This document shows, in pieces, positions 12,001-18,439 of a stretch of DNA of 53,919 bases (its first letter is position 1; each line of letters begins with the position of its first letter). The position numbers and the translations under genes were made by a program. The stretch spans positions 1-53,919 of the forward strand of contig JAFGOE010000098.1 of assembly GCA_016926625.1 (NCBI GenBank), written 5' to 3'. The DNA is from Candidatus Zhuqueibacterota bacterium (GTDB taxonomy: Bacteria > Zhuqueibacterota > Zhuqueibacteria > Thermofontimicrobiales > Thiofontviventaceae). Below the pieces are notes generated by a model that worked only from the letters and a program-made list of their open reading frames with translations, had not been told where the DNA came from and did no database searches.

Positions 12001-13470
12001 CAGTTCACAGTCAGAGGGCAGATAACAACGTTTGGCGTGGATAACATTAAATCGACCATTATCTTACCCACTGGTTTTTCATTGATTTCGAGTGAGCAGG
12101 CTGAAAAAGATATTCTGAATGGAGGCGGAACGAAAACGGTACGATGGGGCGTTATCGCGCCAAAGGATTCAAGCGCTTCGTCCGTTATCAAGCTTTACAC
12201 CAGAGCCAATGATATAAACAGCAATGAATTGGTGGTCAGTGATACGACCTATTTAAGTGTGAGCGTCGTGGAACGGGCGGAAGCTTCTGTTGTGGCAGGC
12301 ATTATCTCCCCGTATCAGGCGACTGACGGAGTAGTTTCGACGGGTCAGGCATTTCGTGTCGAGGTAAAATTGGAAAATTCGGGTACTGCTAAAATATTAG
12401 GTGAATATGGTATCAAAATAACGCTTCCTTCAGGATATACCATCGCGGATAGCGATAGGAAGACAGGACCGGTATCGTCGCCGATCTATTGGGATATCTT
12501 TGGACCTGCTTTTCAGTCACCTTTATCCAATATTGTGGTTGGGATAGTAAGCGGGGCTGAACCGTATGATGAAAATACGAATGAAGCGAGTTACTTTATT
12601 GCAGGGACGCAAACAAGATCGATTCCCGTGATGACCATCCAGCGGAGCGTGAATATATCAACCTATGCCGATAACGCCAAGATTGTCGCTGCACAGGGTG
12701 AAAAAAATGTGTTCCTGCTGGGTCTTGAATTTGTTAATTCCGAGGAAAATCAGATTTCCAACGAGATGTTATTTAAGGGGATGCGATTATCGCTGCGGAA
12801 GAGGGACGGAAAACTGATTGAGGATCCCACGAAGGCAATTTCACGAATCTCTGTTGTAGCTCATGCTAATCCATCGATGATTTTCGGAGAAATGACTGAA
12901 TTTGTTCCAGGAGGCATCATTGACCTGAACTTTAGTGAAACCGACACGATTCACCCGGCGACAAAAGATTCTGTTGATATACTCGTCGATATCTCCGCGA
13001 AAGCCAGTGTAGAGAATTTTATGGTACAAATCGATTCTGCCAGGAGTTTATCGATTGAAGAAGCATACACAACGACCATACCGAATATCATTGATGAATT
13101 CAATAATTCAGGTAGTAATTTTAGCATTAAATCTGATTTCATCACGTTGATGTCCGACAATCTCAAGGAATCGTTCGGTAATTATCCCAATCCATTTGGC
13201 AACTCCAGTCGGCCGAATACACATTTTACCTATTACCTGAAACAGAATACCAATGTCCGTGTCAAAATCTATACATTACTCGGAGAGTTAGTATGGTCGG
13301 CTTCGTATAAAGCGATCGATTTACAAGGTCAGGCAGGCTCACATGACGGGGACATAACCTGGGATGGCAGGAATGACAACGGAGATATTGTTTTAAATGG
13401 AGTCTACATTGCGTATATTAGCACGGATTATGGGGACCATGCGACAACGAAAATAGCCGTGTTGAAGTAG
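97..13470 (+). CDS. Giant secreted repeat protein (4457 aa) with Ig-like triad repeats and a T9SS-type sorting domain
   Basis: A surface or extracellular protein, probably an adhesin, filament or matrix component; the exact role is not recognised. Residues 1-26 are a signal peptide (basic start, hydrophobic core, cleavage near SFA-GEF). Residues about 166-2402 are 23 consecutive Ig-like beta-sandwich repeats of 96-99 residues, each opening with a motif like LDHF and containing SPQTAG or TQAAG, LSD-TGTI-P and GxWxGxVTIT. Residues 2403-2705 look like Ig/invasin-type domains. About 2706-4185 hold roughly twelve CARDB-like repeats marked by VSQGQ/STxQxF and VxNLG/VENxG. The last 100 residues form a FlgD-Ig-like domain (NYPNPFG, VRVKIYTLLGELVWS, ITWDGRNDNGD, final KIAVLK), the kind used as a type IX secretion signal. 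A 10-bp terminator hairpin follows, so it is probably transcribed alone. The frame is intact over 13.4 kb. The domain-family names come from pattern recognition, not a search. Confidence 0.95.
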   Translation: MNRTFRNALAIGIFLCTFVFINESFAGEFSPFTVVPNNPKAGEQSLYSFQFTTSDTGNNSDVGIPIDGKIVLTFPNGFDLSGDKIATLSVSGGFADIFIDDNVMTLVRDTTGTAVTGGQSVTLAIYSLVNHQTATNYTVMLETRTVDDVTIDSGTSSPFAITHGSLDHFTWDPIGNQTASTPFSVVIKAKDQYENTVLSFSQPVNLSDKSGTLTPVTTTNFSSGVWYGNLTITQTYINNALTAIYGSKLGISNTFNVNAGPVHHFRFAAIGSPQTAGIQFSVIIYAEDQNNNRVKDFTETVNISDNTGTISPAVTGSFSSGQWSGGVTITKKQNDVEIYANRNDASGVSNRFNVVSSSLSYFLISPINNQTAGVPFITTITARDVFNNLVDQFTGTVAIQDLSGSISPTVSSNFYGGQWTGSVKIDKAYTNDIITVTRSSGGSENGTSNGFNVSAGSLDHFELSSVPSPQTAGVPFGITITAKDANNNTIASFAETANLSDLTNTLSPAVTGNFTNGIWTGNVSITEIKTGNRITATSSGKSGSSNLFNVNAAALHHFTFETINSPQTAGQSFSITITAEDSYNNRVTQFNQTVNLSDNSGTIQPIISGNFSSGQWSGLVTITRSQTDIQIDADRSGITGQSNHFNVIASTLDNFLISPVSTQAAGELFGITVMAQDEFANRVNYSGTVTISDLSGTITPTTSGNFNVGQWTGNVKISSTYTNNQITVIESGGGKSGTSNLFDVVAGDVDHFTINAIPNPQVAGNSFTITITAQDENNSTVDGFTGNVNLSDLTGTITPKTSGNFVNGVWTGDITITKSYINNRVTVYGSGRSGESNLFNVVANSVHHFTFGTIESPKTAGQNFNITITAKDQFENTVTSFTNVLTLSDATGTITPTTTGNLTGGQITQSVVITKSANDVSITASDGSKTGSSNGFNLVAASLDHFNIASIGTQAAGAQFPISVTARDMYNNIRTQFSGTVDISDQTGSINPVTSGSFTSGQWTGNVSISKTMTNNYVTVKRTGGSESGNSNLFNVISSNIDHFLFDTIASPQIAGDLFTITVTAKDAQNNTVTTFNGAANLNDLTGTIDPAVTGNFTNGVWSDDVAITTARTNNVITITYSGKSSSSNPFNVQHAALDHFRFAPVNSPQTAGNPFNVQIYAEDMYSNRVQSFTTYVELSDITGTISPVVSGNFVNGSWNGSVNITRSATDVTITAQRLGVSGTTNNFNIIASSLAHFTLGPISTQAAGEPFSISVQAEDAYGNVRTQFTQTVDISDLTGSISPTRSENFIQGFWSGPVIIRDAREDNQITVMETGGTRTGNSNSFDVISSTVDHFEFNVITSPQEAGTPFNITITAKDAQNNTVTDFNGVGELADKTGTISPNETGSFSSGIWSGSVTITKAQSDNWITITSSGKASSSNTFDILHNDLHHFRFENVGSPQTAGTLFTITVYAEDQFNNRVTTFNSSVSLSDLTASISPATSGNFVNGSWSNGVQITRTRNDVTITAQYSGISGVSNKFNVVAGALHHFAIESISTQAAGEPFTISVRAEDEYANIRTQFTGTVDISDLTGSISPMRSGNFLQGLWSGPVTINEAFAENKITIQRTGGSEVGISNSFDVISSSVDHFEISQISSPKEAGVAFTITITAKDALNNTVVDFNGTGVLSDKTGTITPSETGTFNSGVWSGTVSMTKAYTNNVITITSSGKASSSNQFNIIHAELDHFKFSSIGSPQIAGSPFLITIKAEDVYNNTVISFNSFVTLSEATGTLVPNITSNFTNGTWSDEVTITKSQSDLKLQASSSGKSGNSNLFNVVAGSLANFSIAPISTQAAGEPFPLTATALDAYGNVVNSFSGTVDILDLTGTIEPTLSDNFIEGRWTGNVTISQVKTNNRITVKRTGSTESGQSNEFNVISSDINRFLISTITSPKIAGDNFPITITALDKDGNIVTDFQGTASLSDLSGSITPGTTENFSNGVWTGDVRITEAFALNAITATSSGKVGTSNSFDVIHASLHHFVINSVLSPQVAGTGFTVTITARDVFENDVKNFTNKVTITDNTGTVSPPQSTNFSQGKWSGSLTITKAQNDVQITVGYSGKIGVSNSFNVIAGPLDQFVINNLTTQAAGEPFQLVIRAIDAFQNVVTTFINKVTISDLTGTIKPTTSDNFNSGIWVGNVTISTTRNDNRINVVEMGGTKTGESNLFDVISSDVDHFRISPISSPQIAGKPFEITIVAEDADSNIATAFNDKATISDYTATLLPTTTASFINGSWTGSVVITKAKNSNRITTTALGKAGVSNEFSVSHGDLDHFYFEVIPSPQIAGEPFLVKITAQDSMNNTVTGFNQSASLSDVTQTITPSSTTNFANGIWEGEVTITTSQADVMISVDYGEITGYTNKFYVKPAKVNKIMITDAAGGNGLQINDRTVNLDEKIRLYASGFDSYGNYVRDIISNWSVLGDLDLPAPSIGRSTTFDPKTPGTSGRITADSLSLIPDSTGIITVGSISYVKILTASGGLGRELGDTTLTADQQLTLYSAGFDAGANYIGDVVVEWRSAGSLDPAVLDSSAWIRYNPKKAPATGRIYTIHPTAIDDTTGIITVKPGEPVGEIGLTADPDVLIADGVSQSAIRSTVMMDADSNVIAKNTLFTVHTDIGQITDEDKSSLYPGIQVAADDFGKISFVYRAPVAGGIAHISVSSLTGSATGFINILISSIEIVSINSIKTLVSQGQNDIPVTMTVKNLGTSSINQLNPGLTFIGPPPDVDRNDEFKYDRTDNVLEIPGGGTRILNFNVDVSMAAKLDTIKIDGYLSGQIEGIEVSIDSAKTLHSLLVQKPAQINIGRITSVVDTVSQGQENILVSMKVRNLGQAAANVVQDTLIMRAQPALNDISSEFIVISQPNNPKVIQGESSGTFNFFVSVLPQATLGNIMVDGRFYASDTNSNNAVSDSSAEDSTLTWFVKERPLVGIQSFVPSQNIVSQNQEIPWYITMRVANNGGTAVKLDSVRTIFLSGGRVINEEFDIIYDDVFIGRGNDRLLGYSEDSLRIIIDKTGSSLGPVTITGYIYLTDISTNKQIEDQTNTGITVVEPANLSIVKVVTSQDSITRNQGQDWYVHVVLENKGGTDILLDLDTTKTFITFTTGTDFQIKPPVALNSGGLVLSPDEADTLTFIVDGTGWNTGTSLISVRVTGKDVTTGSAIVSNAINAAQIIIEKPAAIRIVSMDVLDTPNGTIVNTNQQFKLQVLVENLGDDDVEEFYLGLESDGGTLDSLHIERINRRIKGKGGQITKSFILRADDQPRLSERFTVHIDSAVCSNTLEAAGVVINASLDSSETITIQRPGDLKILNIILPAQKIYASQIGEWEIKVALIDQGQADVELDFDSMVKPVIRIGGEIQNDYSILSSDSLQGGGKLLRSGIADTVIYRVVSTGEMSGTATVSATAVGFDVNDQRQLMADLAENIQINTSATVRLAATSVICNNYYDVNRGLINRGQQFDIHVMVENQGRVRVDSVVVELTSTGLSVIDSEVKLIPSIELSNSDSVSFTITADTTLHLNDILERFTANVNYAKDSNSGELVTIDNSGNNFTIIRIQEPAKLSVSAMTAMNSKIYTTNQIFILNAVVNNVGSAAVAPDSALLSLLLPDDYYLVSEDDIIQQLYETKYTVGDTLDWPILTPAYPSEDDTIIVFVNSAPKDLNIDLPAQIFKQSDTLVVQTSATNLIVNSEISNPVGARDGILSTEQKFIIKSVVQYSQNLHDVTAELVLPDNYNLQDQSKKIQDVVSSTPVNWDILAPVQRDNRTNQAVVRISYYEVGNPVQISMQDTVYFSSVNKARLVLNTTIDNANEKRLTIGQLFKIKSVVENLGEAAVTGKAQLSIDFGDTRCDLDPADTLSTYTQDFKQNQPIEWSVVAPMMPIRRGPIIVTISSVPTDENSGVTATTPFGVTDTVYVETEEGGAITNALAIESPEGAVDKILSTYQQFTVRGQITTFGVDNIKSTIILPTGFSLISSEQAEKDILNGGGTKTVRWGVIAPKDSSASSVIKLYTRANDINSNELVVSDTTYLSVSVVERAEASVVAGIISPYQATDGVVSTGQAFRVEVKLENSGTAKILGEYGIKITLPSGYTIADSDRKTGPVSSPIYWDIFGPAFQSPLSNIVVGIVSGAEPYDENTNEASYFIAGTQTRSIPVMTIQRSVNISTYADNAKIVAAQGEKNVFLLGLEFVNSEENQISNEMLFKGMRLSLRKRDGKLIEDPTKAISRISVVAHANPSMIFGEMTEFVPGGIIDLNFSETDTIHPATKDSVDILVDISAKASVENFMVQIDSARSLSIEEAYTTTIPNIIDEFNNSGSNFSIKSDFITLMSDNLKESFGNYPNPFGNSSRPNTHFTYYLKQNTNVRVKIYTLLGELVWSASYKAIDLQGQAGSHDGDITWDGRNDNGDIVLNGVYIAYISTDYGDHATTKIAVLK
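592..7302 (+). repeat. 23 tandem ~291-bp coding repeats in a three-unit (876-bp) higher-order period
   Basis: Unit starts, taken at the Leu/Val/Ile codon of the LDHF-like motif, lie at 592, 880, 1171, 1468, 1759, 2050, 2341, 2632, 2923, 3217, 3508, 3799, 4093, 4384, 4675, 4969, 5260, 5551, 5845, 6136, 6427, 6721 and 7012. Units fall into three types. Type B carries TQAAG(E)PF and a GG-containing insertion before GxSN; type C carries NNTVxxF and SGKxxSSN; type A carries NRVxxF and DVxIT. The order C-A is followed by seven B-C-A triads. B units recur at 1171, 2050, 2923, 3799, 4675, 5551 and 6427, spaced 879, 873, 876, 876, 876 and 876 bp. Confidence 0.93.
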
Positions 13471-13541
13471 TCGAGTATTGTGATGTGTCATGGCGTGCCG
13501 CATCACGTGGCATGATACAGAGGGTAAGTGTTGAACGATCG

Positions 13542-13575
13542 GACCTGGAAATTATTTTCCAGGTCTTTATTTATT
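13542..13575 (+). terminator. Rho-independent terminator after the giant gene
   Basis: A perfect 10-bp stem, GACCTGGAAA (13542-13551) and TTTCCAGGTC (13556-13565), has a 4-base TTAT loop and is followed by a T-rich tail. It lies 72 bases past the stop codon. A second, imperfect inverted repeat built on TCATG/CATGA lies at about 13481-13516. Confidence 0.85.
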
Positions 13576-13675
13576 GTTACGGAAATCTCTGCAGGAACTA
13601 TGTCGTAGTCCCTTCGTTTCACTGTATAGCTGTTCCGGTCGATCGCGTCATGAACATAAGGAGAATGATGGTTTT

Positions 13676-15778
13676 ATGTTCACATTTTTGAATTCCTCCA
13701 TATTAGCAGGGTTAGTCGCTGCCTTGATTCCGTTGATTATATTGTTAATTACAAGGCAGAAGGTTAAAAGAATATATTATAGTTCCGTTATATTTCTTCG
13801 CGAATTGCGATCGCAGCAAATCAGAAACATCAAATTACGTCAAATTTTACTGTTTATCATTCGGACCCTGATCATATTATTACTTATTTTTGCTTTTGCA
13901 CGTCCCACCATGAAGAGTTCTATGACACACGGCTTCGAGTCGCAATCGAAATCATCCATCGTCATCATCGTCGATAATTCAATGAGTATGTCCCGAGAAG
14001 TAAACGGGATCAGTTTATTGACAAAGGCAAAAGAAAAGTTAGATGATATGATGGAGGTTGTACGCGAAGGGGATGAGATATTTTTAATCTACGCCAATTC
14101 GAAAGCTGACTACATTTATGAGGGACCTCGATTTAATGTTGCTATGGTCAGGAAGATCATCAATAAGATTGAACCGAGCCAGCTTGGCACTGATATATAT
14201 TCGGCGATGGTCAAGGTAAAACAGGTGTTAGAAAATTCTCACAATTTAAATAAGGAAATTTACATCGTATCTGATCTACAGGAAGTCGGTTTTGATAAAT
14301 TTGATCCAGTGAGTCGATCTTTATTTGAGCAAACGGATATCAAGATCTATATTATGCCGTTAACAGCAAACGAATTGAATAATTTAAGTGTATCTGGTGT
14401 CTGTATTGGCAATCAAATCTATGAACGGGGCAAAACCATCGATATCAGTGCCGCGATTAGCAACAACGGATTTTACGACATGAAAGATAAGATCGTTCAA
14501 CTGTTGATCGATGGCAAACGGGTCTCGCAATCGAGCGTTGATGTCTCAGCGGGAAGTGTCCGAGACGTATCGCTTAAGTTTACACCGGAGACTTTCGGAT
14601 TGATCACGGGTGAAATCATACTTGAAGATGATGATTTACTATCGGATAATCGATACTATTTTTCGTTGAACATTCCATACCAAACAAAGATATTACTGCT
14701 CACAGGAGAATCGGTTGCAACAAGATATTTACCATTAGCGTTGAACATCCTTCCAGGCATATCATACGATATCAGTCAGGAAACATCGGTCGACAGAATC
14801 GATTTCGATGCCTATGATGCGATCATATTGTCTGATGTAGCGACGATAACACCTGATTTGAATGATAAGATTGATGATTTTTTAAAAAACCGTAAAACAG
14901 TAATCATATTTCCTGGTGCTCGCGTCAACATTAAAAATTACAATGAGACACTGGTAAAACGATATAATATGCCGACATTGATCAGCGCCAAGGGAACTCT
15001 TGCGTCTGACGATTCATTATTTGTAACGTTTTCTTCGTTAGATTACGCGCATCCGATTTTGGCAATGATATTTGAAAAGAAACCAGATCAATTTGATTCG
15101 CCACGAATTACTTCTTACATCAAGGTTCAGCCGAATAAGCAGAGCAGAACGATAATAAATCTGAGTGATAATTCACCGTTTTTATGTGAAACAGACTATA
15201 ACGGAGGAAAACTGATCTATTTTTCATCGACCGCGGATGAAAAATGGTCCGATCTGCCATACAAAAGCATATTTGTGCCTCTGTTGCATCAATGTATAAA
15301 TTACGGGATCAGAAACAACTATTTACAGATTCAGTTTCATATAATTGATGATGAAATAAACGTATCCTATAAAGTAAAACATGAAATAGATAATGTAAGA
15401 ATAGTTACACCGGATAAAAATGAAATATTTATCAATCCAGAAATGCAGAGATCCGATTATAACATACGTTTTTCGGAGGCGAGAAGCACAGGAATTTACA
15501 CGTTGATGAAGGGATCGGAATTATTTGATAAGTGGGCCATCAATTTTGATACCAGAGAGCTAAGATTCAAGACGATTCAAGAAGACACGCTCGATGCCAT
15601 ATTAGGACAGGGTCATGTCATGGTTGTTAATGATGCATCAGTCATTCACGATTCAGTCAAATCGGCTCGGCTGGGAGTTGAATTGTGGAAGTATTTTTTA
15701 ATGTTCGTACTTTTGCTTTTATTAGTGGAGATGTTAATTTCGAGAGAATCAAAAAAGGAAGAGACTGACTTTAAATGA
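13676..15778 (+). CDS. BatA-type membrane protein with VWA domain (700 aa)
   Basis: An inner-membrane protein of the BatA/VWA family; its precise function is unknown. An N-terminal hydrophobic segment (ILAGLVAALIPLIILLI) and a second one (ILLFIIRTLIILLLIFAFARP) match the BatA N-terminal domain. Then comes a von Willebrand factor A domain with a MIDAS motif DNSMS. The middle part (LLLTGESVATRYLPLAL, YDAIILSD, TVIIFPG) resembles the glutamine-amidotransferase-like fold seen in such proteins. A last membrane helix (YFLMFVLLLLLVEML) precedes a short charged tail. The start at 13676 is chosen because MFTFLNSS begins the conserved domain and AAGGAG lies at 13658-13663; the frame stays open upstream to 13574, but those residues look non-native. 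The stop overlaps the start of hflX by 4 bases (ATGA), implying translational coupling. Confidence 0.85.
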   Translation: MFTFLNSSILAGLVAALIPLIILLITRQKVKRIYYSSVIFLRELRSQQIRNIKLRQILLFIIRTLIILLLIFAFARPTMKSSMTHGFESQSKSSIVIIVDNSMSMSREVNGISLLTKAKEKLDDMMEVVREGDEIFLIYANSKADYIYEGPRFNVAMVRKIINKIEPSQLGTDIYSAMVKVKQVLENSHNLNKEIYIVSDLQEVGFDKFDPVSRSLFEQTDIKIYIMPLTANELNNLSVSGVCIGNQIYERGKTIDISAAISNNGFYDMKDKIVQLLIDGKRVSQSSVDVSAGSVRDVSLKFTPETFGLITGEIILEDDDLLSDNRYYFSLNIPYQTKILLLTGESVATRYLPLALNILPGISYDISQETSVDRIDFDAYDAIILSDVATITPDLNDKIDDFLKNRKTVIIFPGARVNIKNYNETLVKRYNMPTLISAKGTLASDDSLFVTFSSLDYAHPILAMIFEKKPDQFDSPRITSYIKVQPNKQSRTIINLSDNSPFLCETDYNGGKLIYFSSTADEKWSDLPYKSIFVPLLHQCINYGIRNNYLQIQFHIIDDEINVSYKVKHEIDNVRIVTPDKNEIFINPEMQRSDYNIRFSEARSTGIYTLMKGSELFDKWAINFDTRELRFKTIQEDTLDAILGQGHVMVVNDASVIHDSVKSARLGVELWKYFLMFVLLLLLVEMLISRESKKEETDFK

Positions 15779-17061
15779 ATGAGGTTTCAGATAAGGATGT
15801 CCTGCTTAACCGGGTGATACGAGAGAGAGCTATATTAATTGGAGTAGTGCATCACAATCAAAACAGATCGGTTGTACAGGAATATTTAGATGAATTAGCG
15901 CTGTTGGCTGATACGGCAGGCGCCGATGTTGTGGTGAAAGAACTTCAGGACAAAGATCGGATTGATCCAGCAACATATATTGGTAAAGGAAAAGTCGATT
16001 ATCTCTCACAATTGGTGTCTGATCACCACGCGGATTTAGTCATATTTGATGATGATTTATCTCCCGCTCAAGTCAGAAATCTAGAAAATCGATGTAAGGT
16101 AAAAATTCTAGATAGAAGCGGGATTATTCTTGATATATTTGCAAAAAGAGCTAAAACGAAAGAGGCCAAGACCCAGGTTGAGCTGGCCCAATTGAACTAT
16201 CTGCTACCTCGTCTGACGAGACGGTGGACACATCTATCGCGACAGACGGGTGGGGCTGGTATTGGATTGAGGGGTCCTGGTGAAACTCAGCTTGAAGTGG
16301 ATAGGCGACTGATCAAGAAACGAATCAGCAAGCTCAATGATGAATTAGTCAAAATAGGCAAGCAGCGACAAATCAGAAGGCAACACAGGACCGATTGTTT
16401 TAGAGTGGCTCTGATAGGTTATACGAATGTTGGTAAATCAACTTTATTGAATTCACTGTGCGATGCGGATGTATTTGTGGAAGATCGATTGTTCGCTACA
16501 CTTGATTCGACAGTGAGGCGATTGGAAACAGATCACAAGATCGACATTTTGCTGATCGATACCGTGGGTTTCATCCGTAAATTACCGCATCAATTAGTGG
16601 CTTCATTTAAAAGCACACTTGAGGAGATCAGAGATTCAGATCTATTGTTGCACGTGGTGGATATTTGTGCACCGTACGTGGTTGAACAGATAAACGCGGT
16701 ACAAGTTGCGTTGGCTGAACTAAACTTGTCAGATAAGCCCGTATTATATGTCTTCAATAAAGTCGATCGATTAATCGACAAGAGTATGATTATTCAATAT
16801 CAGCATGACTATTCTCCCTGTGTCTTTATATCGGCATCGCGAGGAATTTTCGTGAACGAGCTCAAAGAGCGCATTAAGGAAATAGCCCAGGGCAACTATT
16901 TTGAATTAAAGATACGATTGAATATCAATAATCAGAGAGAGTTAGCTCAGATTTATGAGGTCGCAACTGTGTTGGAAAAAAAATATAGTAACGAGCATAT
17001 CGATTTACTGATCCGCATTAAAAAAGATAAATTTCCATACATCGAACCCTATGTGAGTTAA
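15775..17061 (+). CDS. hflX: GTPase HflX
   Basis: A ribosome-associated GTPase that binds and helps split stalled or stressed 50S/70S ribosomes; cytoplasmic. The N-terminal HflX domain includes DPATYIGKGKVDYL and the glycine-rich GGAGIGLRGPGETQLE segment before a basic linker helix. The G domain shows G1 GYTNVGKST, G3 DTVGFI, G4 NKVD and G5 SAS. Its 428 residues are normal for the family. It overlaps the upstream VWA gene by 4 bases and is followed after 4 bases by a response-regulator gene, so all appear to share one transcript. Confidence 0.96.
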   Translation: MNEVSDKDVLLNRVIRERAILIGVVHHNQNRSVVQEYLDELALLADTAGADVVVKELQDKDRIDPATYIGKGKVDYLSQLVSDHHADLVIFDDDLSPAQVRNLENRCKVKILDRSGIILDIFAKRAKTKEAKTQVELAQLNYLLPRLTRRWTHLSRQTGGAGIGLRGPGETQLEVDRRLIKKRISKLNDELVKIGKQRQIRRQHRTDCFRVALIGYTNVGKSTLLNSLCDADVFVEDRLFATLDSTVRRLETDHKIDILLIDTVGFIRKLPHQLVASFKSTLEEIRDSDLLLHVVDICAPYVVEQINAVQVALAELNLSDKPVLYVFNKVDRLIDKSMIIQYQHDYSPCVFISASRGIFVNELKERIKEIAQGNYFELKIRLNINNQRELAQIYEVATVLEKKYSNEHIDLLIRIKKDKFPYIEPYVS

Positions 17062-17065
17062 GGTT

Positions 17066-18433
17066 ATGGCGTTCAATATTTTAATTATTGATGATGATGC
17101 ATCCATTCGTAAATCACTCTCTGAGTTACTGGGAGATCAGGGATATGAAGTGAAGACGGTACAAAGCGGGGAGGAAGCCTTTGACATGCTTGCTCATCAT
17201 ACGGTTGATATGGCATTTCTTGATGTGATGCTGCCTGGCATAGATGGTCTCGAAGTGCTGAAGAAAATTAAGAGAGGATATCCTGTCCTTACCGTCGTCA
17301 TGATCTCTGGACATGCCGATTTAAGTATGGCCGTTCAAGCGACGAAATTAGGGGCGTATGATTTTATTGAAAAGCCTTTAAAAGCGGAGAAAGTGTTACT
17401 TTCTGCAAAGAATGTGTATGACAAATCGATCATAGAAAATGAGGTCAATAATTTGAAGATGCTTGTTGACCTCGATTATCGATTGATCGGTAACACACCC
17501 GTCATGATAGATCTCTACCATCACATTAAAAAAGCGGCTCCCAGTGACAGTAGAATAATGATCTTAGGTGAGAACGGGACAGGCAAGGAGTTAGTGGCCA
17601 GAGAGGTACATAAATTAAGTCTGCGTGCTGATAAACCATTTATCAAGTTAAATTGCGCCGCACTCCCCAAGGAGTTGATCGAAAGTGAATTATTTGGGTA
17701 TGAGCGTGGGGCATTTACGGGTGCTGATAAACGAAAGACAGGATTGATCGAGGAGGCAAACCACGGGACATTATTTCTCGATGAAGTAGGTGATATGTCT
17801 CTCGAGACACAGGCCAAGTTGCTGCGGGTGTTGCAGGAGAACGAGTTCAAGCGGGTTGGCGGTAATCAATCGATCTCATTTGATGTAAGAATTGTATCGG
17901 CAACCAATAAGAACCTGGACCAATTGATAAAAAATAATGAATTCAGGGAAGATCTCTATTTCCGATTGAATGTGATCCCTATACGAGTGCCGGCCTTAAA
18001 AGAGAGAACGGAGGATATTCCGCTGCTGGCGGATTATTTTCTCAAGGCTTACTCAGTTCGCAATAATAAAAAAATTAAGACAATGTCTCAATCCGCCAAG
18101 TATATATTGATGAAGTACGATTGGCCCGGTAATGTAAGAGAACTTAAAAACTTGATCGAACGATTGGTGATTATGACCGATGATGATGAAATTAATGCTC
18201 TGGAAGTCGCTAAACATTTAAACGAAGTCCAACAATTTCAACTGAACGATGATCAAGATTTAAAATCTGAATCGTCACTAAAAGAACGCCTGATGAGATT
18301 TGAACGAAGAATACTGCAGGAAGAATATAGTCGTTCACGAGGTAACATTACGAAGATGGCCGATCATCTGAGTACTGACAGGGCAAATCTATCGAGGAAG
18401 CTGAAGAAATTCGGAATAACAGATGGAGGGTGA
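17066..18433 (+). CDS. NtrC-family sigma54-dependent response regulator (455 aa)
   Basis: A two-component transcription activator that remodels sigma54 RNA polymerase using ATP. The receiver domain (about 1-120) has acidic residues D9-D11, phospho-acceptor D53 (FLDVMLPG), a switch Ser in MISGHAD and the conserved Lys in EKPLK. The AAA+ domain has Walker A GENGTGKE, the sigma54-contact loop GAFTGA, Walker B GTLFLDEVGDM and an arginine-finger region (FREDLYFRLNVIPI). The C-terminal Fis-type helix-turn-helix (GNITKMADHLSTDRANLSRK) binds enhancer DNA. No histidine kinase gene lies next to it, so its partner is unknown. A sigma54-like promoter lies upstream of the LysM gene at 47865-47881. NtrX-like in architecture, but the exact subfamily is not assigned. 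Confidence 0.95.
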   Translation: MAFNILIIDDDASIRKSLSELLGDQGYEVKTVQSGEEAFDMLAHHTVDMAFLDVMLPGIDGLEVLKKIKRGYPVLTVVMISGHADLSMAVQATKLGAYDFIEKPLKAEKVLLSAKNVYDKSIIENEVNNLKMLVDLDYRLIGNTPVMIDLYHHIKKAAPSDSRIMILGENGTGKELVAREVHKLSLRADKPFIKLNCAALPKELIESELFGYERGAFTGADKRKTGLIEEANHGTLFLDEVGDMSLETQAKLLRVLQENEFKRVGGNQSISFDVRIVSATNKNLDQLIKNNEFREDLYFRLNVIPIRVPALKERTEDIPLLADYFLKAYSVRNNKKIKTMSQSAKYILMKYDWPGNVRELKNLIERLVIMTDDDEINALEVAKHLNEVQQFQLNDDQDLKSESSLKERLMRFERRILQEEYSRSRGNITKMADHLSTDRANLSRKLKKFGITDGG

Positions 18434-18439
18434 ATTTAG

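Noticed and set aside
13485..13691. Short plus-strand frame and upstream extension of the VWA protein from 13574
   Set aside because: The region contains the terminator of the giant gene. The VWA protein's conserved N-terminus and ribosome binding site place its start at 13676.
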